Shown here piece after piece: positions 45,419 through 53,605 of a stretch of 64,000 bases of DNA. Every line of letters starts with the position of its first letter. Position 1 is the first letter of the stretch. This stretch comes from JBBIPA01 sp963820495 (GTDB taxonomy: Bacteria > Chloroflexota > Dehalococcoidia > GIF9 > UBA5629). The notes beneath the pieces were generated by a model. That model was given only the letters and a program-made list of their open reading frames with translations. It did no database searches and had not been told where the DNA came from. Made by a program: the position numbers and the translations under genes. The DNA lies in contig CAWGAF010000001.1 of assembly GCA_963820495.1 (NCBI GenBank), forward strand, positions 868,001 to 932,000. The letters are read 5' to 3'.

Positions 45419-47176
45419 ATGAGAATTAGTGGAATTATACGGCGCATAATTTATTCAGGACTGATGGTATCTATGATAATGGCGTTACTTTTAGGTACTG
45501 TGGGAAATGCTTTAGCATTGAATACCCTCACCTGGACAACTAAGGCCCCAATGTCAACACCTAGAGTTGCTCCAGGAGTAGTCGCAGCGAGCAACGGCAA
45601 AATCTACGCAATTGGAGGATCGGATAGTCCGTTCCTGAACTCAGTAGAGGAGTACAATCCTTCTTCCGATACCTGGGTGGATAAAGCTCCTATGCCAACT
45701 GCGCGTCATAGCTTTGGGTGTGCTCAAGCTACCAACGGCAGAATCTATGCAATGGGAGGGTGGAATGGTTGGTTTCTGAGTAATAACGAGGAATATGACC
45801 CAGCTACTGACACCTGGACGACTAAAGCCCCCTTGTGGACTGCAATGCACAATGTAAGTGTAGTTGCGGCAGATAATGGCTTAGTGTACGCCATTGGCGG
45901 AACGAATACCTATGGGGTATATCATGGACTGACACGGGTTGATGCGTATAACCCAGCTGACAACACCTGGACTACCGTGGCACCTATGCCAACTGGGCGG
46001 TGGGCTGCAGCAGGAGTTTTAGCAAGTGACGGGAATATCTACGTTATTGGGGGACGCGCAGAAACCGCAACCTACACAACGCCCTTCAATACCGTTGAGG
46101 CCTATAACCCAGCTACTGACACCTGGACGACTAAAGCCCCCTTGCCCACAGGGCGATCCTCATTGGCGGCTATTGCGACTGGAGATGGCAAAATATATGC
46201 TATGGGTGGAACTGAAGATGGCAATAACATGACTGATAGAGTGGACGTTTATGACTTGGCTACCGACACCTGGTCCTCAGAGACTCCTATGCCTACCGCA
46301 AGAGGTGCTCTTGGTGCAGCCTATATTAACGGTACTATCTACGCTATTGGAGGATATCCTGTAACCAATGTTGTGGAAGCTGCTGTACCTGAAGCACCCA
46401 TCAACACCTACACCCTGACTTACACTGCCGGTGCTAACGGTTCTATTACCGGAACGTCGCCTCAAACAGTAGATTATGGCGCCAATGGAGCAGAAGTGAC
46501 TGCTGTGGCAGATGTCGGTTATCACTTTGTAAGTTGGAGTGATGGCATACTAACTGCTTCAAGGACTGACAATAACGTGACTGGCGATATTACCGTCACG
46601 GCCAACTTTGCCATCAACACCTACACTATCCAGGCTAATGCTGGAACCGGTGGCTCGATTTCGCCTTCTGGCGCTGTAACGGTTGATGAAGGAGCCAACC
46701 AGGCTTTCAACATAAATCCTGATCCAGGTTACCAGATCAATGATGTTCTTGTTGACGGATCATCAGTGGGTGCAGTTGCAAGCTATACATTCACAGATGT
46801 TACTGACAATCATACGATAGCTGCTAGCTTCGCTGTTGAAAATCAGCCACCCAGAATCCAATCGCTAACAGCAGATCCTTCCCAACTCTGGCCACCCAAC
46901 AAAAAACCTGTCAATGTCAAAATTACAGTGGCGGCAACTGATCCTGATGGAGCCGCCGATATAGTGAGAACCACCTATTCTGTAGCTGATGAATACGGCT
47001 ACAATGTGGCTGAGACAAATCTGCCGTCGAACGGCGTTATAGCGCTGATAGCTGATAGAGCTGGTAATGACAAAGATGGCCGTGTTTATGCTATAACGAT
47101 TAAGGTCTATGATGCGGGAGAATTATCAGCTACCGGTTCAGTTAATGTCATTGTTCCTCATGATCAGGGTAAGTAA
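45419..47176 (+). CDS. Secreted Kelch-repeat protein with InlB-type B repeats
   Basis: 585 aa from the ATG 45419 behind GGAGG. The signal peptide ends near residue 35 (LLLGTVGNALAL). Six Kelch units follow (each with Y-A-I/M-G-G and W-T-T-K-A-P/V-A-P-M, residues about 40-330), forming a beta-propeller, then two divergent InlB B-repeats at about 335-480 (YTAGANGSITGTSPQTVDYG and NAGTGGSISPSGAVTVDEGA) and a C-terminal Ig-like domain (PPNKKPVNVKITVAATD). It is probably a surface protein for binding. A terminator follows. Confidence 0.88.
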   Translation: MRISGIIRRIIYSGLMVSMIMALLLGTVGNALALNTLTWTTKAPMSTPRVAPGVVAASNGKIYAIGGSDSPFLNSVEEYNPSSDTWVDKAPMPTARHSFGCAQATNGRIYAMGGWNGWFLSNNEEYDPATDTWTTKAPLWTAMHNVSVVAADNGLVYAIGGTNTYGVYHGLTRVDAYNPADNTWTTVAPMPTGRWAAAGVLASDGNIYVIGGRAETATYTTPFNTVEAYNPATDTWTTKAPLPTGRSSLAAIATGDGKIYAMGGTEDGNNMTDRVDVYDLATDTWSSETPMPTARGALGAAYINGTIYAIGGYPVTNVVEAAVPEAPINTYTLTYTAGANGSITGTSPQTVDYGANGAEVTAVADVGYHFVSWSDGILTASRTDNNVTGDITVTANFAINTYTIQANAGTGGSISPSGAVTVDEGANQAFNINPDPGYQINDVLVDGSSVGAVASYTFTDVTDNHTIAASFAVENQPPRIQSLTADPSQLWPPNKKPVNVKITVAATDPDGAADIVRTTYSVADEYGYNVAETNLPSNGVIALIADRAGNDKDGRVYAITIKVYDAGELSATGSVNVIVPHDQGK

Positions 47177-47206
47177 AAAATAGTATCAGAGTGCAATACT
47201 AATGAA

Positions 47207-47240
47207 GGGCTGGCAATGTATTGTTGCCAGTCCTTTTATT
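47207..47240 (+). terminator. Intrinsic terminator after the Kelch gene
   Basis: Arms at 47207-47216 and 47224-47233 (GGGCTGGCAA with TTGCCAGTCC, one G-U pair) with a 7-nt loop, then TTTTATT. Confidence 0.8.
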
Positions 47241-47260
47241 TATATGGAGTTACGATATAA

Positions 47261-47429
47261 TTTGATGCTAAGAAAATGGACGATGCAACTAATGATGCGC
47301 CTCTGGAACTAGAAAAAATAAAAGAAGAATATCCAGATGGTATAAAAGCCATTGAAGATTGGGCAAAAATGGGTCTCATCTGCCGGATATAAACGCCTGA
47401 CTAAAATACTCGCCGGAAGATGGGAATAG
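47261..47429 (+). pseudogene. Decayed second copy of the 43654 small gene
   Basis: Aligns to 43664-43833 across its length, but its first codons are missing, there is a stop directly upstream in frame, and a 2-nt deletion in the A-run (GATTGGGCAAAAATGGG) breaks the frame. It sits upstream of dispersed repeat copy 3, as the intact gene sits upstream of copy 2, so gene and repeat were duplicated together. Confidence 0.75.
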
Positions 47430-47529
47430 AATATTACTACATACCTTTAAAATTCGCATCAAACCCTGGTATGTTTCCATAACTAGTCCTTTTTCTCCTT
47501 ATTCATCAAGGACAATTGAACAACAGATT

Positions 47530-47673
47530 TTCTATTTTCATAACCTCTTTGGGCGTACCCTTTCCTCAATGCCCAGAATTTCGCATTTGGTAAACAAATA
47601 GGCCTATACCAGATAGCCTTCACTTCAACAAATTAGAGGCTAAAGGTGGTACAATTATTGGGGAGCAGGTCAC
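47530..47673 (+). repeat. Dispersed ~150-bp repeat, copy 3
   Basis: Ends 32 nt before the ATG of the coiled-coil gene at 47705. Contains GCATTTGGTAAACAAAT and AAAGGTGGTACAATTATTGG. Confidence 0.8.
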
Positions 47674-47704
47674 ACGATTGTCTAATGTTTGGAGGTGAGA
47701 GTCG

Positions 47705-48007
47705 ATGAGAGACCAGAAAGAGCAAGCAGCAAAAGAGGCCAAGCGTGAAGAGAAGCGTATTGCGGAAGAAGCTGTGCGACTAGCCAGAGAGCAGGCAAGA
47801 AGAAAAATTGATCTGTCCAGAGAGCAAGCGATTCAAAAAGAGCAAGCAGCAAAAGAGGCCAAGCGTGAAGAGAAGCGCATTGCGGAAGAACCTTCGCGAC
47901 TAGCCAGAGAGCAGGCAAGAAGAAAATTTGATCTCGGTAGAGAACAAGCAATAGCCAAAGATCAGGAAGCGAGAAGGCGAAAAACCAAAAATCAACCACC
48001 AGAGTAA
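47705..48007 (+). CDS. Lys/Glu/Arg-rich coiled-coil protein with two 40-aa repeats
   Basis: 100 aa. ATG behind GGAGGTGA. A 40-residue unit starting KEQAAKEAKREEKRIAEE occurs twice in tandem with few differences, corresponding to a 120-bp direct repeat in DNA (from about 47716 and 47836). The sequence is a continuous highly charged helix. No family recognised; a structural or nucleic-acid-associated role is possible. Confidence 0.7.
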   Translation: MRDQKEQAAKEAKREEKRIAEEAVRLAREQARRKIDLSREQAIQKEQAAKEAKREEKRIAEEPSRLAREQARRKFDLGREQAIAKDQEARRRKTKNQPPE

Positions 48008-48188
48008 GCTAAAGAGGTATGGGTAGTGGGCAAGCCTGTGCATCGTTTGTAATTGCGCCTCATTTGGTGTAAACTAGAAGAGGTGGTTTTTAGTTTACGT
48101 TACTTCTTACTTGCCTAGATCCTCTTAGATTTTCCAAGTTTCGGGTGACCACAACTCTAACCAACTATTTTAAAAGAGGAGGTCATCT

Positions 48189-48380
48189 ATGAGTTTCGAA
48201 GATAAATCGATTCAGTGTTCCGATTGTGGGACTGCCTTTACCTTCACTTCTGGGGAACAGGAATTCTTCGCATCTAAAGGTTTTACCAACGAACCTAAGC
48301 GTTGTGTTCAGTGCCGAAGAGCTAAGAAACAACAGAATAGTGGTTCAGCCAACTATTCGTTCAGCAACAGCAGAAGATAA
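48189..48380 (+). CDS. Small zinc-ribbon protein, zf-trcl type
   Basis: 63 aa. CSDCGTAFTFTSGEQEFF then GFTNEPKRCVQCR matches the probable zinc-ribbon domain (C-x2-C-x4-F-x-F-x3-E-Q-x-F-[FY]-x9-P-x-R-C-x2-C-[RK]). RBS GAGGAGG is present. Role unknown, likely binding nucleic acid or ribosome-associated. Inverted repeats lie downstream. Confidence 0.85.
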   Translation: MSFEDKSIQCSDCGTAFTFTSGEQEFFASKGFTNEPKRCVQCRRAKKQQNSGSANYSFSNSRR

Positions 48381-48403
48381 GTCATGTAAGAGTGACTTAA
48401 CCA

Positions 48404-48448
48404 GAGAACATACTTAGGTCCTAAATACAGTGACCTAAGTATGTTCTC
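48404..48448. repeat. Perfect 17-bp inverted repeat with 11-nt loop
   Basis: Arms at 48404-48420 and 48432-48448 (GAGAACATACTTAGGTC and its complement). No T-run follows, so it may be a non-canonical terminator or a regulatory hairpin between two small zinc-ribbon genes. A smaller hairpin, AAGTCA/TGACTT, sits just upstream at 48379-48398. Confidence 0.6.
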
Positions 48449-48540
48449 AAACAAACCACTGAAGAGGAGTCTCGCAAAATGAGCACTATAAAATTGTCAA
48501 AATCAATTCGCAAATTTATTCGCGGGGAGGAGGCTCTGGC

Positions 48541-48699
48541 ATGAAATTATTAGTTAAAAGGCTTTACTGCTGGGGGTGTCACCAACTGGTAAATGGCCGA
48601 GAGCAAACAGACAAAAGTAACACCAGCGTTCTGTGCTCCAAATGCGGCAGGCTCCTCTGGGTCTGGAACGGGATAACCTGGAAGGCAATCCATAAGTAG
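48541..48699 (+). CDS. Small zinc-ribbon-like protein (52 aa)
   Basis: ATG with GGGGAGGAGG a few bases upstream. The product contains CWGCHQL and CSKCGRLLWVW knuckles about 20 residues apart and an aromatic C-terminal half. It resembles a minimal zinc ribbon such as Com-like phage regulators, though homology is not established. Confidence 0.7.
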   Translation: MKLLVKRLYCWGCHQLVNGREQTDKSNTSVLCSKCGRLLWVWNGITWKAIHK

Positions 48700-48770
48700 T
48701 CTGGGGAAGAAAAACGCAGCGAAAAGACCTGTGGACTTGCCCCATTTTCTGTACCATACATAATCTGCTT

Positions 48771-48917
48771 ACCCTTTTTCATTTCAGTATCTTTTGGGCG
48801 TGCCAATTCCTTAATGCCCAGATTCTTGCATTTGGTAAATGAGGAAGCCTATGGCAGATAGCCTGTACTTCAAACAAATTAGACTTTAAAGGTGGTACAA
48901 TGGGTTGGGCCAGGTCA
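48771..48917 (+). repeat. Dispersed ~150-bp repeat, copy 4
   Basis: Same block order as the other copies (AATGCCCAGATT, GCATTTGGTAAAT, AGCCTATGG, AAACAAATTAGA, AAAGGTGGTACAAT). Ends 97 nt before the 37-aa basic gene at 49014. Confidence 0.8.
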
Positions 48918-49013
48918 GTCCCGCCCAGGCGATTAATGCACATCAGCCAAAGTGATATAATAAAAGACGGAATGAGTGACCTATCGTGTTTTTCTGGATA
49001 GAGGAGTAAGACG

Positions 49014-49127
49014 ATGAGTAAGCGTGATAAGAAAAAGCATGCCAAGACCGAGCATATTAATAAGTATGCCGACGGGCATAAGGGGAAGGGCAAAGGAGAC
49101 AAAAAGCAGGGAAGTAAGAAGGATTAA
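49014..49127 (+). CDS. Very small basic protein (37 aa)
   Basis: ATG behind GAGGAG. About a third of the residues are Lys (MSKRDKKKHAKTEHINKYAD, then a Gly/Lys tail). It may bind nucleic acids. No family known. It is preceded by dispersed repeat copy 4. Confidence 0.55.
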   Translation: MSKRDKKKHAKTEHINKYADGHKGKGKGDKKQGSKKD

Positions 49128-49346
49128 GAGAACTTTGTAAAGGAACAAGCAAATTGTGGTTTACTAAATAAGGCTCAGCAAGTCACGCCACAAGATCAAA
49201 TAGAAGCTACTCAAAAACGTATCAGAGAATCTTTTACCGAAATACAAAATAAAGTCAAAATTATTCCTTGTGAACATGTCGAACAATGGCATCAAATTGC
49301 GAAGAAGAATAAGGAAATAGTGGATACGTTTAGCCTTCATGATTAA
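49128..49346 (+). pseudogene. Open frame without start codon (gene remnant)
   Basis: A 72-codon open frame directly after the 49014 gene's stop, ending QIAKKNKEIVDTFSLHD. No usable start codon or ribosome-binding site is present, so it is either the C-terminal part of a lost gene or chance. Not assigned to a family. Confidence 0.3.
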
Positions 49347-49375
49347 TTATTGTTGGTAAGATCTCTTCATTAAAA

Positions 49376-49556
49376 CTACCTCCCCAACCTATCCACCGGA
49401 CTGGCCAATACATGTCTCTTGAACACATTATCAAAGCCTAATGCCTGTGTATATCTTCTCGTCATTTCCAGTGTTGTATGTCCCAATGCTATTTGTAATT
49501 CGAATGGATTAGCTCCATTACGTAGGAAACTAATCGCAAAACTATGGTAGAATGTG
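49376..49556 (-). pseudogene. Tyrosine recombinase (phage integrase) C-terminal remnant
   Basis: The ~60 codons FYHSFAISFLRNGANPFELQ, IALGHTTLEMTRRYTQAL contain the catalytic box II of tyrosine recombinases: H-x-x-[FR]-A-x-x-x-L-x-x-G, L-G-H and the Tyr in R-R-Y. The N-terminal part is replaced by a GC-rich repeat (49558-49636), so the gene was truncated by repeat insertion or deletion. Confidence 0.75.
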
Positions 49557-49557
49557 A

Positions 49558-49636
49558 CCTCACCCCCTGCCCCCTCTCCTTTCAAGGAGAGGGGCTGGAA
49601 AGGGGTTTTCGAAGGGGTTTTCACCCCTTCGAGCAT
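49558..49636. repeat. GC-rich palindromic repeat, copy A
   Basis: CTCACCCCCTGCCCCCTCTC, TTTCAAGGAGAGGGG and two GAAGGGG blocks. A similar sequence lies at 52651-52725 in the same orientation. It interrupts the integrase remnant. Confidence 0.7.
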
Positions 49637-49675
49637 CTTTATATGTAGCTGAATTATTATCCCAAATTAAGTGGT

Positions 49676-49867
49676 CTAAGTTTTTGTGCTGTCATATGCA
49701 ATTTCACTATCCCAAAATTTCTTATCTCTTTCATAAAATAGCTCTCTGGCTTTCTCATAGCTGATTTCTACAGATTTGAATTTGATTCTATCTTGGCAGA
49801 TGTTAAACACAGGAAGGTGTTCAAATGAGGTATTATGCGTACTGATGATTTTGGTGGAGCTGAGGTA
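49676..49867 (-). pseudogene. Open frame without start codon (remnant)
   Basis: A coherent 63-codon frame (HLPVFNICQDRIKFKSVEIS then RDKKFWDSEIAYDS) with no start or ribosome-binding site. It is adjacent to the integrase remnant and is likely part of the same decayed mobile island. Confidence 0.3.
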
Positions 49868-50005
49868 TCAATAGGTAGAACCGTTAGTGACTTTACGTTG
49901 GACTTCGCTTTGAATATCTGGTCGAAGAGGGTCTAGTCCTTCTTAGCGGACTATTTGGGAGCACTACATCATTTCGTCTAGTCACCAAATCGTAGTATTA
50001 TAGTA

Positions 50006-50842
50006 ATGGTAAACAGAAGAAGTAGAATGAAATTTAGTGTTATAACAGTTGTACTTCCTAACCAAGTTAAGCTGCAGTATGTCGAGCAAGGTAACTCCCA
50101 AGGTTTTCCATTAATACTTTTGCACGGCTACGCTGACTCTTGGCACTCCTTCGAGCGGGTGCTGCGTTATCTCCCCGAGTCTATCCGTGCATTTGCCTTG
50201 ACGCAAAGAGGACACGGAGACGCGAGTCGCCCGATAACTGGTTATCGCCCCTGTGACTTCTCGAATGATTTAGCCGAATTTATGGATGCACTTCATCTTG
50301 AGTCAGCTGTCATTGCAGGAGGTTCTAGTGGTGGCATTGTCGCCAGGCGTTTCGCGATAGACTATCCCATGCGCACACTGGGGCTTATCCTTATTGGTTC
50401 TCCCCTCACCCTACAAGACAAGCCAAGTGTAAAGGCGCTGTGGGATTCTACGATATCGAAGTTAAAAGATCCGATCGACCCTAGCTTCGTGCGTCAGTTT
50501 ACTAAGAGTATGTTAAACCAGCAAGTACCACAAGCCTTCTTGGAAACCATGATAAAGGAAAACCTGAAGGTGCCAGCGAGAGTGTGGATAGCAACATTGA
50601 AAGGCCTTTTAGAAGATGACTCTTCAGCGGAACTCGATAAGCTGAAAACTCCCACCCTCATTATCTGGGGTGATAAGGATTCGATCACCTCACGAAGCGA
50701 GCAGGAAACATTACTGAAGAGGATCGGCGGTTCACGGCTCGTGGTGTATCCCGGCGCCGGACATGCTCTCTATTGGGAGGAGCCTGATCACGTTACGTTA
50801 GATATTAAAGCCTTCCTCGAAGACCTAATGCTATCTCACTAA
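50006..50842 (+). CDS. Alpha/beta hydrolase
   Basis: 278 aa (an ATG at 50027 would give 271 aa and fits the family better; neither start has a strong ribosome-binding site). The oxyanion HGYADSWHSF, nucleophile elbow GGSSGG (Ser flanked by Gly, non-standard G-G-S-S-G), acid Asp in IIWGDKDSIT and His in GAGHALYWEEP define the triad. It resembles haloalkane dehalogenase/esterase/epoxide hydrolase relatives; substrate unknown. Confidence 0.85.
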   Translation: MVNRRSRMKFSVITVVLPNQVKLQYVEQGNSQGFPLILLHGYADSWHSFERVLRYLPESIRAFALTQRGHGDASRPITGYRPCDFSNDLAEFMDALHLESAVIAGGSSGGIVARRFAIDYPMRTLGLILIGSPLTLQDKPSVKALWDSTISKLKDPIDPSFVRQFTKSMLNQQVPQAFLETMIKENLKVPARVWIATLKGLLEDDSSAELDKLKTPTLIIWGDKDSITSRSEQETLLKRIGGSRLVVYPGAGHALYWEEPDHVTLDIKAFLEDLMLSH

Positions 50843-50935
50843 GCCTAATCGTCGGTAGTAATTAGCATTGAATGCGGTGCGTTCACTTTCTGTTGATAAC
50901 AAGTTGACTCTTGTTCCGAAAAAGTTCGCAAAAAG

Positions 50936-51008
50936 TGGAGCTGAGGGGATTCGAACCCCTTACCTTCTGAATGCAAATCAGACGCTCTCCCAATTGAGCT
51001 ACAGCCCC
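50936..51008 (-). tRNA. tRNA-Ala(UGC)
   Basis: A complete cloverleaf read on the minus strand: acceptor GGGGCTG/CAGCTCC (one G-U), D-arm GCTCAATTGGGAGAGC, anticodon stem TCTGA/TCAGA around loop TTTGCAT (anticodon TGC), variable AGGTA, T-arm AGGGG-TTCGAAT-CCCCT and discriminator A. It is 73 nt long and CCA is not encoded. Confidence 0.97.
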
Positions 51009-51091
51009 AAACGTGGAATTAATTATACTAATAAGGCTGCTCCGTTAACAAGCTTTCACTGATTGTCAGATTGATTTAAAATAGTAAAGAG

Positions 51092-51514
51092 ATGGCAAAC
51101 TACCAAAGCTTATATGGTAAGTTCCTTAAAAGCGGAATTGCTCTGGAAGTATATGAAGGCGATGAATTGCTCTTTGCCTCAAATAAGGAAATGCTGGCAC
51201 CGCTGCTGGAATATATTGAAGTGATGGCTCCTTCTCATCAGAAGGTGGTGATCTTCGATAAGATAGTGGGCAATGCTGCTGCCCTGCTGTGTGTCCTGGC
51301 TAATTGCCTCGAGGTCTACAGCCCGCTGGGCAGCAAGTTTGCTATCAAGACACTAGACAAGTACGGCATTGCGCATCATATCACCAGAATAGTGCCTTAC
51401 ATTCAAAAACCGGAGCTGACAGGAATCTGCCCCATGGAGAAGCTATCAATCGATAAAGAACCAGAAGAATTCTATCAGGCAGTCAAAAGTAATAAACCGA
51501 AACCAACTTGTTAA
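51092..51514 (+). CDS. DUF1893-family protein
   Basis: 140 aa. ALEVYEGDELLFASNKEMLA, DKIVGNAAALLCVLANCLEV and the end motif CPMEKLS are typical of DUF1893, which has a deaminase-like fold with unknown substrate; the conserved Cys near 134 may be structural or catalytic. Cytoplasmic, monocistronic. Confidence 0.8.
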   Translation: MANYQSLYGKFLKSGIALEVYEGDELLFASNKEMLAPLLEYIEVMAPSHQKVVIFDKIVGNAAALLCVLANCLEVYSPLGSKFAIKTLDKYGIAHHITRIVPYIQKPELTGICPMEKLSIDKEPEEFYQAVKSNKPKPTC

Positions 51515-51547
51515 AAGCTACCGCGTGCCTTCCGCCTATTGTTTTGC

Positions 51548-51643
51548 TGTCATTGCGAGCGCAGCGAAGCAATCGTTATGTCTTTCCTCCAACCTAGAGA
51601 TTGCTTCGTCATCCCGACCAAGTCGTGACTCCTCGCAATGACA
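51548..51643. repeat. Imperfect palindromic repeat (TGTCATTGCGAG family)
   Basis: Left part TGTCATTGCGAGCGCAGCGA AGCAATC and right part GATTGCTTCGTC ... CCTCGCAATGACA are inverted copies, with an imperfect centre. This is the widespread MITE/REP-like hairpin repeat seen between bacterial genes. It lies between a DUF1893 gene and an oppositely oriented SDR gene. Confidence 0.75.
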
Positions 51644-51675
51644 AAGAATGGTTCAATGGTGTACCCTAATCAGAG

Positions 51676-52632
51676 CTAGAAGAAGCGGACGATGAGTTTG
51701 CCAAAGACTGGACCAACAAAGCGGCGCATGAAAGGCAGGAACCACGAACCGTAAACCCGGCTCAGCTCCCTGGAATAATCGTTCAAATAGTCGGAGAAGC
51801 TTTTTTGCTGGTATCGGAGCAGCTTCTGAGCCTTGCTGGTATCGTACCAATCCAGATAGTATGGTTTCTTGGTAAATTTAATGGCTGGTGGCAAAGGCAA
51901 TCCCATAACTTTGAGAATACCGCCGACCAAGTCCTTATATAGCATTCGCAGACGGGGCCCACCGCTGACCACCAGAGTATTACCTTTGGCAGTATCAAAG
52001 CGTTTGATGGAGTTGACTATGGCACAAGCTGTGTCATCGGGATGGCAGTGCTCAATGCGATTGTTCAACGGGATAGAGAACATGCGCTTAACATCGCTCG
52101 GTTCAAAGATGAAGTACAGGGTAGCAGTAAGACGCAGGATAATGTAGTCAATGCCCGATTCCCTGATTAACCCTTCAGCTTGCAGCTTGGTCTCCCCATA
52201 AACATCTTTAGGCTGCGGCTCATGCCTGTCAGCATCAAGAGGTTCGGTGGCATTGGGGGTAGGCCCAAACGCTGCTGCCGATGAAGTGAAAATGAAAGGA
52301 ATATGTCCGCCCTTCTCTTTCAAAAGGTCAACCATAATCCTGGTACCGCCGACGTTGACCTTATGAGCCAGCTCAGGTTTCTGCTGAGCCACTGGAGGCA
52401 GGATAGCCGCCATATGCACCACACCATCCACACCTTCCATTGCTGCCCGGACTGATTCAGGCCTGGTAATATCACCCCAGAAAACTTCCGCTTTCCCCTG
52501 AATGGATTTAATATTCTTGCGGTTACGGGTATTGTCCAGGTCAAAGATACGTACCTGCAGTCCTTCCTGCATCATTGCTTTGCAGATAGTCATCCCTAAC
52601 CTGCCCGCTCCGCCAGTTAATAGTACACGCAT
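51676..52632 (-). CDS. NAD-dependent epimerase/dehydratase (extended SDR)
   Basis: 318 aa. The Rossmann motif LLTGGAGRLG at 4-13, Asp near 32 for NAD selection (FDLDN), FTSSAAAFG and the YGETK catalytic Tyr/Lys near 145 place it in the extended SDR family (sugar epimerases, 3-beta-HSD-like). The C-terminal 60 residues form a helical substrate-binding cap. It is followed downstream (toward higher coordinates) by an alpha/beta hydrolase gene on the same strand. Confidence 0.88.
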   Translation of the reverse strand: MRVLLTGGAGRLGMTICKAMMQEGLQVRIFDLDNTRNRKNIKSIQGKAEVFWGDITRPESVRAAMEGVDGVVHMAAILPPVAQQKPELAHKVNVGGTRIMVDLLKEKGGHIPFIFTSSAAAFGPTPNATEPLDADRHEPQPKDVYGETKLQAEGLIRESGIDYIILRLTATLYFIFEPSDVKRMFSIPLNNRIEHCHPDDTACAIVNSIKRFDTAKGNTLVVSGGPRLRMLYKDLVGGILKVMGLPLPPAIKFTKKPYYLDWYDTSKAQKLLRYQQKSFSDYLNDYSRELSRVYGSWFLPFMRRFVGPVFGKLIVRFF

Positions 52633-52650
52633 TATAATTCTCCTTTAATC

Positions 52651-52725
52651 TCTCACCCTGCCCTCTCTCCTTCAAGGAGAAAGGGAGAAGAGGAATTTTT
52701 GAAGGGGCCAAGCCCCTTCAACCCC
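52651..52725. repeat. GC-rich palindromic repeat, copy B
   Basis: CTCACCCTGCCCTCTCTCCT, TTCAAGGAGAAAGGG and a GAAGGGG...CCCCTTC hairpin, similar to 49558-49636. It separates two minus-strand genes. Confidence 0.7.
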
Positions 52726-52732
52726 AGTAACT

Positions 52733-53605
52733 TTAATCAAGTAAAGACTCAACTGCCCAGCTTGTCCACTGTGAGCGCAGGCTGCCACGTGCAATAGGAG
52801 TGCCATGACTGCCTTTACTCAGGAATCTTACCCTGGGCTCGCAGGCTGCCTCATAGACAAGCACCGCTTTGTCGTACGGGGTTATATTATCGCCTTGGCA
52901 AAAGACGAAAAGTTTGGCGCAATTATCCAGCTTACTGAGCACTTCCGCCATGTTCGCCCGTATCATGCCTTCGATAAACTTTTTGGCATCGATACGAACA
53001 TAGTGACTAGTGGCGTACATCCATATTCTGGCTGCTATAGCGGATATTCCAGTAAGCCAGGGAAGAGTCCCATGGTTGGGAATCTCAACAACATGACTGT
53101 GTTTCCTTCCCCATCGGCCGAAATCTTCATGTACCCCGGGATAAGTATCATTAGTTATCGGTGGCGGACAGGATAGAGCGATAAGCGCCTTGGGAGAGTC
53201 CACTTTCCCCGCTGCCATTATGGCGGACAAAGCCCCCAGACTATGCCCTACGAGTCCCATGCGGTTTTCATCAACCTCGGGCAACTGCTTCAATGTGTTC
53301 CAGGCATCAACGGCATCCTCTGCCTGACTGCCATCTAAAACACCTCCGCTGACACCATGGCCACGGAAATCGAATATAAGAGTAGCAATACCCTGGCTGG
53401 CCAAAATCCTGGCACTGTCCTGCATAGCACGGTGACTGGAACCGAAACCATGACACAGCACCGCTCCAGGTACTGGAGATTCCGCACTGGCATCCTCAGG
53501 TAAAAGAACTTTACCGTTAAGCTTAAATCCATTGCTGCCAAAGGCAACAGGCCATTCCTTGATTCCCGCCTTCGCCTTCTTAGTGGTGAGATTATTCTGA
53601 TTCAT
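52733..53605 (-). CDS. Alpha/beta hydrolase (dienelactone-hydrolase/S9-like)
   Basis: 290 aa. AVLCHGFGSSHRAM carries the oxyanion hole, GLVGHSLGALSA the nucleophile Ser, CQGDNITPYDK the acid and LSKGSHGTPIA the His. It is probably a carboxylesterase in the cytoplasm. It lies upstream of the SDR gene on the same strand, separated by 100 nt with a GC-rich repeat. Confidence 0.85.
   Translation of the reverse strand: MNQNNLTTKKAKAGIKEWPVAFGSNGFKLNGKVLLPEDASAESPVPGAVLCHGFGSSHRAMQDSARILASQGIATLIFDFRGHGVSGGVLDGSQAEDAVDAWNTLKQLPEVDENRMGLVGHSLGALSAIMAAGKVDSPKALIALSCPPPITNDTYPGVHEDFGRWGRKHSHVVEIPNHGTLPWLTGISAIAARIWMYATSHYVRIDAKKFIEGMIRANMAEVLSKLDNCAKLFVFCQGDNITPYDKAVLVYEAACEPRVRFLSKGSHGTPIARGSLRSQWTSWAVESLLD

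Noticed and set aside
47705..48007. CRISPR-like array
   Set aside because: The repeats are a coding 120-bp tandem duplication in frame, without spacers; no cas genes were found in the window.
50868..51062. Open frame of 64 codons
   Set aside because: It overlaps the tRNA-Ala on the other strand and its translation follows tRNA sequence.
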